This document shows, piece by piece, positions 8,197 through 17,600 of a stretch of 64,000 nucleotides of DNA (the stretch's first letter is position 1; the number at the start of each line of letters is the position of its first letter). The DNA is from Cerasibacillus quisquiliarum. GTDB lineage: Bacteria > Bacillota > Bacilli > Bacillales > Amphibacillaceae. The position numbers were made by a program, and so were the translations under genes. The DNA lies in assembly GCF_014202495.1 (NCBI RefSeq), contig NZ_JACHHA010000003.1, forward strand, positions 1 to 64,000, in the 5' to 3' direction. The notes beneath the pieces are model-generated. The model ran no database searches. It was given only the letters and a program-made list of their open reading frames with translations, and was not told where the DNA came from.

Positions 8197-9381
8197 TTAT
8201 TCTACACCCATCTGCACTTTATGCTTTCTAAAAAAGTTAGCAATCGTAAACGAATTAACACCCAGGGCAATGGAATCGATGCCCAAAGCCGAAAAGCGGA
8301 TTTCGGTATTTTCCCGATGGTAAATAGAAAGGCGCTCGTCGAGTATGCGCTGAATCGGGTTTATAATCCAGTGTTCAAACTTGGCGATCCTGTTGCCGAT
8401 GATAATCACTCCCGGATTAAATGTATTAATAATATTTACGAGTCCGATGCCGATATTTTCCCCTAGGGTATGTAAAAGATTTAAAACTTTTGGATTTTCT
8501 TCTTTTGCTTCTTCGTAAAGAAAATCCAAATCAACCGATGTGGCTATTTTCTCTTTTTCGGCAGATGCTAAAAGTGCTTTTTCTGAAGCGTATAATTCCC
8601 AGCAACCTTGGCTGCCGCAGGAGCATTTCTGTCCATTCGCATCTATTGTAAAATGTCCCATTTCACCTGAAATACCGGAAGATCCTTTATATAGCTGGTG
8701 ATTGATGATGATTCCTGTTCCGATCCCGATGCCGATGCTGACATACACTTGATTTTTGATATTTTTTCCGGCACCGTATAGTTGTTCTCCGTGCGCACCG
8801 GCATTTGCTTCATTTTCGACAACAATTGGAATGTGGAAGCGATTTTCCAATATTTGTTTTAAATTCACATTTTTCCATTGTAAGTTAGGGGCGAATAAAA
8901 TAGTGTCATGTGGGTCGACTTGCCCTGGTACACCAATTCCAATCCCGACAATGCCGTAAGGACTTTCCGGTGCTTTATTCATTAAAGATTCGATGACCGC
9001 TTGTAGCTGGCTGACAACCACCGTGAATTCAGTTGATTCTAATTTTATCGTTATTTCTTCTACCATATTTCCACCTAAATCGGTCAGCACACCAAGAATA
9101 TAGTTCACCCCTAAATCAATCCCGATAGAGTATCCTACATGTGGATTAAAATAGAGCATGACCGGTTTCCTGCCTCCGCTTGATTTTCCTTCGCCGATTT
9201 CTTGCACAAAGGAAGCTTTGATTAGCTCGGAAACCATTGTTGATACAGTTGCCTTATTTAAACCGGTTTCTTTAGAAATTTGTGCTCGCGATATCGGGCC
9301 TTTTGTTTTTATTGTTTCAAATACAATTGATTTATTAATCTGTTTTACGAGACTATTGCTTGCTGTTTGTTGCGACCTCAT
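8197..9381 (-). CDS. xylR: ROK-family xylose repressor
   Basis: Transcriptional repressor of the xyl genes (394 aa). The N-terminal winged helix-turn-helix occupies about residues 15-65 (GPISRAQISKETGLNKATVSTMVSELI). The ROK sugar-kinase-like domain begins with GIDLGVNYILGVLTDLGG. It has the ROK zinc motif GHFTIDANGQKCSCGSQGCWE with all three Cys. ATG is preceded by GAGGAG. In B. subtilis xylR is divergent from and upstream of xylA; here it is at the far end of the cassette and convergent. An operator-like sequence upstream suggests autoregulation. Confidence 0.93.
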   Translation of the reverse strand: MRSQQTASNSLVKQINKSIVFETIKTKGPISRAQISKETGLNKATVSTMVSELIKASFVQEIGEGKSSGGRKPVMLYFNPHVGYSIGIDLGVNYILGVLTDLGGNMVEEITIKLESTEFTVVVSQLQAVIESLMNKAPESPYGIVGIGIGVPGQVDPHDTILFAPNLQWKNVNLKQILENRFHIPIVVENEANAGAHGEQLYGAGKNIKNQVYVSIGIGIGTGIIINHQLYKGSSGISGEMGHFTIDANGQKCSCGSQGCWELYASEKALLASAEKEKIATSVDLDFLYEEAKEENPKVLNLLHTLGENIGIGLVNIINTFNPGVIIIGNRIAKFEHWIINPIQRILDERLSIYHRENTEIRFSALGIDSIALGVNSFTIANFFRKHKVQMGVE

Positions 9382-9398
9382 CTATTTCTACTCCTCAA

Positions 9399-9413
9399 TG
9401 CAATCGTTTGCTT
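9399..9413 (-). promoter_or_regulatory. cre-like site in the xylR leader
   Basis: On the minus strand AAGCAAACGATTGCA matches the looser cre consensus WTGNAANCGNWNNCW at all but one fixed position. It lies between the presumed xylR promoter and its SD. Catabolite control of xylR is inferred only. Confidence 0.4.
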
Positions 9414-9448
9414 TTTATTCTAGCACAGAAACATTCTGTTTATAAGAG

Positions 9449-9468
9449 TTAGTTTATCAATTAAACTA
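9449..9468 (-). promoter_or_regulatory. XylR operator upstream of xylR
   Basis: AGTTTA-N5-TAAACT (9451-9467), flanked by TTAG/CTA, has the same half-sites and 5-bp centre as the operator at the xylA promoter (core 2263-2279). This supports autoregulation of xylR. Confidence 0.65.
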
Positions 9469-9541
9469 TGATTTGATATTAACAGTTGTCATGTTATGAA
9501 TAAGCAAATTAAAAGTAATAAAAAAATTATTTAATAACTAA

Positions 9542-9824
9542 AAGTATGTGTAAAATAATTCTCTGAGATATTCCTACATAATTCTAGCCAAAAAGAAGAG
9601 ATACGTTTTTGTAAATGTATGCGTACTAAGCAAAACCTCGTAGAAAAGCCTCTTTATAAATGAATTTGATTAAAAATGATACACATTAATACACCAAACT
9701 GTGAATTTAATTGAATTTGAGGAAAGCGTCCGAATCCTGATGTATGACGTATTTGCACTGATTTTGCGGGAAAAATGAATCTTGTTATTGTGAAAGAAAA
9801 ACAAGCTATAGATTGGACTGAGAA
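9542..9824 (+). repeat. Right ~283 bp direct repeat flanking the xylose cassette
   Basis: Second copy of the sequence at 1823-2105, same orientation. It is close to identical through the central 200 bp, with divergence towards the right end. The two copies bracket xylA through xylR exactly, with no other gene inside. Recombination between them would remove about 7.7 kb and leave the small gene at 1462 next to suhB. Confidence 0.85.
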
Positions 9825-9911
9825 TAGCTTGACACAAAAGGTTTATAGCTAAAAGTTGCAAGCTATAATTTGTCATAGGATAATGATATTAGAAGGTAAT
9901 TAGAGGTGTAA

Positions 9912-10727
9912 ATGATGGATAAAACGAAACAAAATGACATATATACTAAAGCAAAAGAGTGGATTATAGAAGCGGGGCAATATATTCGATCAAGAATGTA
10001 TAAGGAACTTAAAGTAACGACAAAATCGGACCCTAATGACTTAGTAACAGATCTTGACCGTGATACAGAAAGACTATTGACACAACGTATACGTCAAACA
10101 TATCCGAATCACTTCATTATTAGCGAGGAAGGTTACGGTGATAAATTAACTGATTTAAAAGGAACGGTTTGGATTATAGATCCAATAGATGGTACGATGA
10201 ATTTTATTCATCAAAAGAGGAATTTTGCAATATCTATCGGGATTTATCATGATCACGTTGGTGAAATTGGCTTTATATATGATGTTGTCGGAGATGTACT
10301 ATATTCCGCTAAACGTGGGTTAGGTGCATTTAAGAATGAACGTCCCCTAAAGAGGTTGGATAGTAATGTGCCATTAAGTCAAGCTATGATAGCCATGAAC
10401 CATTTTTGGTTATGTGAAAACCATCTAGTTTGTGAAAAAACGATGCAGAAATTCGTCCGAAGTATTCGTGGAACAAGAACATACGGTTCAGCAGCATTAG
10501 AGTTTGCCTATGTAGCAGAAGGTATATTGGATGGTTATCTTGCAATAAATTTATCGCCTTGGGATGTAGCAGCAGGTATTGTTATCGTCAATGAGGTAGG
10601 CGGACTGACAACAACAATCGATGGTGATGCGTTAAGTTTATTAACTAAAAGCCCAATATTAACATGCAACCCATCACTTCAATTAGAAATCATTCAATAT
10701 ATAAAAAAAGGAAGAAAAGTGACTTAA
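9912..10727 (+). CDS. suhB: Inositol monophosphatase family protein (SuhB/YktC-like)
   Basis: Mg2+-dependent sugar-phosphatase fold, 271 aa. The metal and phosphate motif WIIDPIDGTMNF (about 89-100), the upstream Glu in SEEGYG and the C-terminal PWDVAAG motif are all present, so the enzyme should be active on myo-inositol monophosphate or a related phosphate. Two ATG codons (9912, 9915) follow AGAGGTG. In Bacillus the gene precedes the yla cluster, which is the case here. Physiological substrate is not certain. Confidence 0.9.
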   Translation: MMDKTKQNDIYTKAKEWIIEAGQYIRSRMYKELKVTTKSDPNDLVTDLDRDTERLLTQRIRQTYPNHFIISEEGYGDKLTDLKGTVWIIDPIDGTMNFIHQKRNFAISIGIYHDHVGEIGFIYDVVGDVLYSAKRGLGAFKNERPLKRLDSNVPLSQAMIAMNHFWLCENHLVCEKTMQKFVRSIRGTRTYGSAALEFAYVAEGILDGYLAINLSPWDVAAGIVIVNEVGGLTTTIDGDALSLLTKSPILTCNPSLQLEIIQYIKKGRKVT

Positions 10728-10735
10728 ATATCAAG

Positions 10736-10909
10736 TCACTTGTTTCTTTTCTGCTTAATTGAAATTCCAACACCCATAAAAATAAATCCTAATAATATTA
10801 ATCCAATAACCATCCAAATATTTTGTAAAGAAATCCCGATGGAAGCACCGATGAACATAAGAATCACGAGTATAGCTAACATAAGCATAGGAAAATCTAT
10901 TTTCTTCAC
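10736..10909 (-). CDS. ylaF: YlaF-like small membrane protein (DUF5325)
   Basis: 57-residue protein on the minus strand, starting at GTG behind AGAGGTG and beginning MKKIDFPMLML. Two hydrophobic segments (about 7-26 and 31-50) are separated by SLQNIW, followed by a basic tail KQKRNK. Size, topology and position after suhB and near ylaH match B. subtilis YlaF. Function unknown. In B. subtilis typA sits between ylaF and ylaH; here it does not. Confidence 0.75.
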   Translation of the reverse strand: MKKIDFPMLMLAILVILMFIGASIGISLQNIWMVIGLILLGFIFMGVGISIKQKRNK

Positions 10910-11080
10910 AACTCAACACCTCTATTATGTCAAAAGAAACTCTTTACCTTGGTTAAGTATATATGAAAAAGTAAATAGAAGCAAAAGTACGGATACCGAT
11001 AATGGATTTTAGTTAAATTATTGTTTAGAAAATGCTATGATGAAATAAGTCTAAATAGTATTTTGTAGAGGAGAACTTCT

Positions 11081-11392
11081 ATGTATATGAACAGTATTAT
11101 CTTCGATTATATTCTTGATACATACGGAGAACAACATATGTATTGGACTTTATATGTTTTAAATTTAATTTTCGGTGCGATTTCTTACAAACTTGGATTT
11201 GCTCGTAAATTATCGTTAACGAAGAACATCATTGTTTATCTATTATTAGCAGTTGGTATGTTAGTGGTTACTGTATTTAGTATTTTTCGATTACCTATTA
11301 CTGAAAGCCTAATTATTACAACGATTGTGTTATCCATCTACAGATTCCGTCTATACTATCAAAGAGAGAAGAAACAAGGAACCTCAAATTAA
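11081..11392 (+). CDS. ylaH: YlaH-like membrane protein
   Basis: 103-residue protein with three predicted membrane segments (about 21-38, 48-66, 73-88). It contains the family-typical YKLGFARKL between helices 1 and 2, and a basic C-terminus. ATG follows AGAGGAG. Conserved in Bacillaceae next to ylaF/ylaJ; function unknown. Confidence 0.8.
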   Translation: MYMNSIIFDYILDTYGEQHMYWTLYVLNLIFGAISYKLGFARKLSLTKNIIVYLLLAVGMLVVTVFSIFRLPITESLIITTIVLSIYRFRLYYQREKKQGTSN

Positions 11393-11420
11393 AAAACGAG
11401 CTTAACTTAGCTCGTTTTTT
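11391..11420. terminator. Bidirectional terminator ylaH/ylaJ
   Basis: Twelve-bp perfect stem AAAAAACGAGCT/AGCTCGTTTTTT with a 6-nt loop. It overlaps the ends of both convergent genes. Confidence 0.9.
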
Positions 11421-12012
11421 AATTTGTTCGATTTTTTTCATGGTTTGACTGTTCATCTTGTATATTATCTAATTCTTCCTTGTTGTCTTCCGGTAAGATG
11501 TCTTTATTTTGATCAGGTTGAGACGGTACTTGCTGTGGTGCTGGTAGATCAGGCATATAACGTCCTATAATAGCTGCAAGCTCCTCAATAATGCCTTGAA
11601 CTGGATATCCTTCATTTATTTTATCTTTCATGTTGATTAATCGTTGGTTAATATCTGCATCAGCGATGACGACGGCAGTTTTACCATAAGGATCATTTCT
11701 TAGCGCTTCTGATACTGTATATTTGATCGTTCCAACACGTGAACGATCAAGTTTTTTATTGACATCAATACCGACAACAGCATATGGTCCTATAACGAGA
11801 GCTGTTGCATTTTTTACCTGTGGAGATTGAACAGCGATGTCCCTAAGATGGTTGGCAATCTTTGTATTAGTGATATTTTGTTCATTTGATTCAATTGATT
11901 GTTCAACTCGTAAAAAACGCTCGTTTCTTTCATTTAATGACCTTTGATTTTCTTCATTAAGACATCCCGTAAGTAAAAGGAAGCAGAGTATTATAATGAT
12001 GCGAAATGTCAT
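11419..12012 (-). CDS. ylaJ: YhcN/YlaJ family sporulation lipoprotein
   Basis: 197-aa lipoprotein with lipobox LLTGC (Cys17). The conserved central domain (about 50-150) includes VIGPYAVVGIDVNKKLDRSRVGTIKYTVSEALRNDPYGKTAVVIADAD, characteristic of the Spore_YhcN_YlaJ family. The C-terminal tail is low-complexity Pro/Gln/Asp/Glu. Family members are spore-associated in B. subtilis and linked to cortex or germination. ATG after AGGAGGG. Confidence 0.88.
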   Translation of the reverse strand: MTFRIIIILCFLLLTGCLNEENQRSLNERNERFLRVEQSIESNEQNITNTKIANHLRDIAVQSPQVKNATALVIGPYAVVGIDVNKKLDRSRVGTIKYTVSEALRNDPYGKTAVVIADADINQRLINMKDKINEGYPVQGIIEELAAIIGRYMPDLPAPQQVPSQPDQNKDILPEDNKEELDNIQDEQSNHEKNRTN

Positions 12013-12095
12013 TTAGCACCCTCCTAATTAGCGAAACAATGACTGTTCTTAGTCTTTGTAAAAGGTGCTAAATTATACGAGAAAATTTCGGTAAA

Positions 12096-12590
12096 TCATT
12101 TAATGATGATTTTTTTAATTCCTTGAATAGGCTGTTCTTTATTTGATCCATCTTTATAATAAAGATGGACAGGTCCTTTTTCTGGAACTGGTTTTCCGTC
12201 AACAGCAAATAGTAAATAAGATTCCTTCAGCATATGTACAGGAATAGTCGTTTGTCCATCGTCTGTAACAAGTTCAGCATGTGTAGCATCCTCTTTTACT
12301 TCAGCATGTTCAATGAAATGATGAAGAGGCATCACCCAGGAATATTTTAATGCTTCTTTACGCTCTTTTTTCGAAAGGCTTTTATTGACGGGTGGTTTAA
12401 TATGTTCGTGATGATACCAGTCTTTATCATATCCTTTAACCGTTCTTTTTAATTTCTCTTCTTTTGATTCCTCTTTTTTTTCTACCCCTTTAAGTGCATC
12501 GTCTAATAGAATTTTACGATCATCAAAAATCCAAACCGATGGATCTAATGTAATCGGAAATGTAACGCGTCCAGTTATTGGAATAATCAA
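12096..12590 (-). CDS. ylaL: YlaL-like protein of unknown function
   Basis: 164 aa from the TTG at 12590, chosen because AAAGGTGG lies 9 nt upstream and the longer frame starts inside hydrophobic junk. It begins MIIPITGRVTFPITLDPSVWIFDDRKI, a strongly conserved-looking opening, then a charged Lys/Glu linker and a C-terminal half ending HLYYKDGSNKEQPIQGIKKIIIK. Position between ylaJ and ylaN matches B. subtilis YlaL. No enzymatic motif is visible. Confidence 0.7.
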   Translation of the reverse strand: MIIPITGRVTFPITLDPSVWIFDDRKILLDDALKGVEKKEESKEEKLKRTVKGYDKDWYHHEHIKPPVNKSLSKKERKEALKYSWVMPLHHFIEHAEVKEDATHAELVTDDGQTTIPVHMLKESYLLFAVDGKPVPEKGPVHLYYKDGSNKEQPIQGIKKIIIK

Positions 12591-12816
12591 TTTGTAATAC
12601 CACCTTTCTAGTTTACTCGTATTTAGAATAACAAACATCATCACAAATATCACGAAACAACAATTTCTCTCATAACAATTAGCGGATTTTCATTTGCATT
12701 TTAAGATAGCAAACGATAAGATAAATATATGGTCTAAGTTTTGTTACTAACGATTCGTATGAAATGATTTGTTGACTTGTTTCTAACGCTAAGTAACAAT
12801 GGAGGGGATTTATGTG

Positions 12817-13098
12817 ATGCCTGAGATAACGATAAATTATCGTGATAAAGCCCGTGCCCTTCTTGAGGCTGATGCTGAGAAGATTTTGCGGCTCATAAAG
12901 GTTCAAATAGATAATTTAACGATGCCACAATGTCCACTTTATGAGGAGGTATTGGACACCCAGATGTTCGGATTGTCTAGGGAAATTGACTTTGCAGTTC
13001 GTCTAAATTTAATAGAGGAAAGCGAAGGGAAAGCATTGTTAGATAATTTGGAAAAGGAACTAAATATTTTACATGAAAAAGCACAGAAATCTGATTGA
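12817..13098 (+). CDS. ylaN: YlaN, Fur-antagonist family protein
   Basis: 93-residue all-alpha protein with the strongly conserved core [32 protein letters not shown]. Studies in B. subtilis and S. aureus describe YlaN as an iron-responsive protein that relieves Fur repression. The open frame begins at ATG 12799, but that ATG lies in the GGAGGGG SD (12801-12807), so GTG 12814 or ATG 12817 is the true start. Divergent from ylaL and followed by a terminator. Confidence 0.92.
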   Translation: MPEITINYRDKARALLEADAEKILRLIKVQIDNLTMPQCPLYEEVLDTQMFGLSREIDFAVRLNLIEESEGKALLDNLEKELNILHEKAQKSD

Positions 13099-13117
13099 AT
13101 TCCTTACATGATTCATA

Positions 13118-13158
13118 AAACTTTGCCTCTATCGGAAAGGAAAGGCAAGGTTTTTTTT
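13118..13158 (+). terminator. Terminator after ylaN
   Basis: AAACTTTGCCT paired with AGGCAAGGTTT (one G-U) and followed by eight T. Confidence 0.85.
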
Positions 13159-13400
13159 AATCAATTTGCCTAACTCGTATAAAAAATATAACATATTTAA
13201 ACCTCTTTACCACGTAAGGAGATTTAATATCACTTTATTTGATATGTGATATTAAAACAACATAATATAAACGACGAAAAAATACGAAAGTTTTCATTTT
13301 ATGCATATATTAATGGTATAATAGCGTGTAAATTCAATCTAATAAATGAAGTTATGATTAAAATCTGAAATTGAAATTTTTTTGATGTATTTTGCTCTAA

Positions 13401-13431
13401 TATGTTATACTAATAACTAATGTGCTATACT
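13401..13431 (+). promoter_or_regulatory. Tandem CcpN-consensus boxes upstream of ftsW-pyc
   Basis: TATGTTATACT (13401-13411) and TGTGCTATACT (13421-13431) each match TRTGHYATAYW at all 11 positions. Their starts are exactly 20 bp apart (about two helical turns). Each also contains a TATACT -10-like hexamer, the first in extended TGn form, so the promoter itself probably overlaps them. The rest of the 383-bp gap (13099-13481) shows only the ylaN terminator. Confidence 0.55.
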
Positions 13432-13481
13432 ATTAAAAATTTCTCTTTCACGATGGTTTTAATGGGTCGGAGAGATGCCAC

Positions 13482-14669
13482 ATGTTTAAAAAACTAAAGA
13501 ATTATGATTTTATTTTAATGTTTGCACCAATTATTTTAGCTGGTTTTGGGATTGTCATGATTTACAGTGCTAGTATGGTCACAGCGGTAATAGAAAATCA
13601 TGAAAGCACTTACTATTTAGTAAAGCAAAGTCAATGGTTTGTCGTGAGCTTGTTCGGTTTTATCCTTTTTTCAATCATACCTTACAAGAAATATGAAAAA
13701 TATATGGTATGGAATATCGTCATTGCACTCGTATTATTAATAAGTGTGTTGCTTTTTGGTACATCACGTGGCAATGCGACAAGATGGCTATCATTTGGGC
13801 CTGTTTTAATACAGCCAGCTGAATTTGTGAAATTAGGTATTATTTTGTATTTAGCTTCTGTATATTCCAAAAAACAACATTATATTGAAGATTTTCGGAA
13901 AGGTGTTTTGCCACCATTAATCTTAACAGCGTTTATTTTAGCTTTAATTGTGATTCAGCCTGATATTGGATCAGCGGTGACGACATTTCTAATTGCATGT
14001 ACGATTATATTTAGTTCGGGGATGCGCTATAAACACATTTTCTTACTCGGAATTGTTAGTTCCATCCTCGTCGCAGCTGCAATCCCATTTATGATTACAG
14101 AAGAAAGGATTTCAAGATTTACAGGTGCATATCAACCGTTTGCTGACCCTGAAAATGCTGGACACCATTTGATACAATCTTATCTAGCAATTGGTGGAGG
14201 AGGAATAACTGGGGAGGGACTTGGGCAAAGTGTCCAGAAGTTAGGTTTTTTATTTGGAGCTCATACAGACTTTATAATGGCTGTTATCGCTGAGGAGCTT
14301 GGAATATTTGGTGTATTTATTGTCCTTGGGTTACTCGCCTTAATCGTTTTACGTGGTTTATATGTTTCATTAAAATGTCGTGATAGTTTTGGATCTCTTA
14401 TAGCTGTAGGTATTTCATCTATGATCGGTATTCAAGCATTTATTAATTTAGGTGCAATAAGTGGTATTTTGCCGATTACAGGAATAACACTTCCATTCGT
14501 CAGTTATGGTGGTTCTTCTTTATTAATCTTAATGGTCTCTATGGGGATTTTAAATAACATTGCTGCTCGTACTAAGAAAGAAGAACAAGATCCAACTATT
14601 ACAGAACCAGTCCAACAAGAACAGAAAAAATTTGTGACTTATAGAGGGGGAAGAAGATGGTCAAGTTAA
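13482..14669 (+). CDS. ftsW: SEDS-family septal glycosyltransferase FtsW
   Basis: Ten-helix SEDS peptidoglycan polymerase working with the class B PBP (PBP2B) at the septum. 395 aa. Visible motifs are TRWLSFGPVLIQPAEFVKLG, the QPDIGSA helix with the catalytic-type Asp, the AIGGGGITGEGLGQS loop, HTDFIMAVIAEELG and PFVSYGGSSL. The C-terminal tail is polar and basic. It overlaps pyc by 13 nt, the B. subtilis ftsW-pycA arrangement. The second SEDS gene, spoVE, is at 51674. Confidence 0.95.
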   Translation: MFKKLKNYDFILMFAPIILAGFGIVMIYSASMVTAVIENHESTYYLVKQSQWFVVSLFGFILFSIIPYKKYEKYMVWNIVIALVLLISVLLFGTSRGNATRWLSFGPVLIQPAEFVKLGIILYLASVYSKKQHYIEDFRKGVLPPLILTAFILALIVIQPDIGSAVTTFLIACTIIFSSGMRYKHIFLLGIVSSILVAAAIPFMITEERISRFTGAYQPFADPENAGHHLIQSYLAIGGGGITGEGLGQSVQKLGFLFGAHTDFIMAVIAEELGIFGVFIVLGLLALIVLRGLYVSLKCRDSFGSLIAVGISSMIGIQAFINLGAISGILPITGITLPFVSYGGSSLLILMVSMGILNNIAARTKKEEQDPTITEPVQQEQKKFVTYRGGRRWSS

Positions 14670-17600
14670 ATCGCTTTAAAAAGATTATGGTAGCTAACCG
14701 TGGTGAAATTGCAATTCGAATTTTTAGAGCTTGTGCAGAATTAAATATCCGCACAGTTGCTATCTATTCAAAAGAAGATACGGGATCATATCATCGATAT
14801 AAGGCAGATGAGGCTTATCTTATTGGAGAAGGAAAAAAGCCAATCGATGCCTATCTAGATATCGAAGGAATTATAGAGCTTGCCAAACAAGTAGAGGTAG
14901 ATGCGATTCATCCAGGATATGGCTTCTTATCTGAAAATATAGAGTTTGCAAAACGGTGTGAAGAAGAAGGAATTGCCTTTATCGGGCCAAAAAGTGAACA
15001 TTTACATATGTTCGGAGATAAAGTAAGAGCTAGAACGCAAGCAATTAATGCAGGTATCCCTGTTATTCCAGGAAGTGATGGACCTGTTAACTCATTAGAC
15101 GAAGTTGAAGCATTTGGCAAGAAACACGGCTATCCGATTATTATAAAAGCGACACTTGGTGGTGGCGGTCGTGGTATGCGTATTGTAAGAAATGAAAACA
15201 ATTTAAGAGAAGCATTCGAAAGAGCAAAATCGGAAGCAAAAGCAGCTTTTGGCAATGATGAAGTTTATGTAGAAAAGCTTATCGAAAATCCAAAGCATAT
15301 TGAAGTACAAATCATCGGTGATAATGAAGGAAATATTGTCCACTTATATGAACGGGACTGTTCAGTTCAACGTCGCCATCAAAAATTAGTTGAAGTCGCA
15401 CCTAGCATATCAATCTCCGAACATTTAAGAGAAGAGATTTGTCAAGCTTCTGTTAAATTAATGAAACATGTGGGTTATGTTAATGCGGGAACAGTTGAAT
15501 TTTTAGTTAAAGGTAATGATTTCTATTTTATAGAAGTGAATCCACGTGTACAAGTTGAACATACGATTACAGAAATGATAACAGGTATAGACATCGTACA
15601 AACCCAAATTAAAGTAGCAGATGGACACGCATTACATAGTTCGACAGTTGGTATACCTAAACAAGAAGATATTAAACCGTGGGGCTATGCTATTCAGTCT
15701 CGAGTTACAACAGAAGATCCTTTAAATAATTTCATGCCTGATACAGGTAAAATCAATGTATACCGTTCAAGTGGTGGGTTTGGCGTTCGTTTGGATGCAG
15801 GAAATGGTTTCCAAGGAGCAGAAATATCACCTTATTATGATTCACTCTTAGTAAAGGTATCGACATGGGCGCTTACTTTTGAACAAGCTGTTCAAAAAAT
15901 GGTTCGTAATTTACGTGAATTTCGTATTCGGGGTATAAAGACAAATATTCCTTTTTTAGAAAATGTCATGCTTCATGAGAAGTTTTTATCTGGTGCTTAT
16001 AACACGACATTTGTAGATGAAAGCCCAGAACTCTTTGTCTTTCCTAAACGAAAAAACCGTGGAACAAAAATGCTAACTTATATTGCTGATACAACGGTTA
16101 ATGGCTTTGAAGGCATAACCAAAGAGAAAAAGCCATATTTTGAACCGTTACCAGTTCCAAAGACGGAATCACTTTCATTTGAAAGCGGAACGAAACAGAT
16201 ATTAGATAAACATGGTCCTGAAGGTGTTGCCAAATGGATGAAAGAACAGTCAGAAGTCTTACTTACAGATACGACATTCCGAGATGCACATCAATCGTTA
16301 TTGGCAACACGGATTCGCACAAAGGATTTAGTAACCATAGCAGAGCCAACTGCGAAATTATTACCGAATCTATTTTCAGTTGAAATGTGGGGAGGTGCAA
16401 CTTTTGATGTTGCATATCGCTTCCTAAAAGAAGACCCTTGGGAAAGATTACTGAAAATACGTAAAAAAATGCCAAATATACTCCTCCAAATGTTATTAAG
16501 AGCAAGTAATGCAGTTGGATATAAAAACTATCCTGATAACTTAATCGAACAATTTGTATCTAAAAGTGCACAAGCAGGGATTGATGTTTTCCGTATTTTT
16601 GACAGTTTAAATTGGGTTGACAATATGATTCCAGCTATCAAAGCTGTTCGTGAGAGTGGAAAAATAGCTGAGGCATCAATTTGTTATACGGGAGATATTC
16701 TAGACCCGACAAGAAGTAAATATGATCTTGATTATTATAAAGACTTGGCTAAACAACTCGAGGCAAATGGCGCTCATGTTTTAGGAATCAAGGACATGGC
16801 AGGATTACTAAAACCAGAAGCGGCGTTCCAGCTTATCACGACGCTAAAAGAAACAGTTGATATACCGATTCATTTACACACACATGACACAAGTGGTAAT
16901 GGCATATTGACATATAAACGTGCCATTGACGCGGGTGTTGACGCAGTAGATGTTGCATGTAGTTCTATGGCGGGTTTAACATCACAGCCGAGCGCACAAT
17001 CGTTATTTTATGCACTTGAAGGAACAGAGCGTCAGCCGAATATTAATATTGAAGCATATGAACAACTATCACAATACTGGGAACATGTGAGAACATATTA
17101 CAAGCCATTTGAAAGTGGCATGAAATCACCACATACGGAAATATACATGCATGAAATGCCAGGTGGCCAATACAGTAACTTACAACAGCAAGCAAAAGCG
17201 GTAGGCTTAGGTGATCGGTGGAATGACGTTAAGTCGATGTACCGTCGTGTGAATGATATGTTTGGTGACCTTGTTAAAGTAACACCTTCATCTAAAGTAG
17301 TAGGTGATATGGCTCTCTTTATGGTACAAAATAATTTAACAGAAGATGACGTTTATGATAAAGGTGAAACAATTGACTTTCCAGTTTCAGTTATTGAATT
17401 TTTCCAAGGTTATCTTGGTCAACCATATCAAGGGTTTCCGCAAGAGTTACAGCGCATCATTCTGAAGGGGAAGAAGCCGATTACAAAGCGGCCTGGAGAA
17501 TTGATGGAACCGGTTGATTTTAGGCAAATGAGAGACATGCTATTTAAACAATTAGATCGTCAAATAACGAGTTTTGACCTCATTGCATACGCGTTATATC

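Noticed and set aside
10740..11012. 90-codon plus-strand frame after suhB
   Set aside because: Antisense to the ylaF gene, which has a proper SD, two membrane helices and conserved position.
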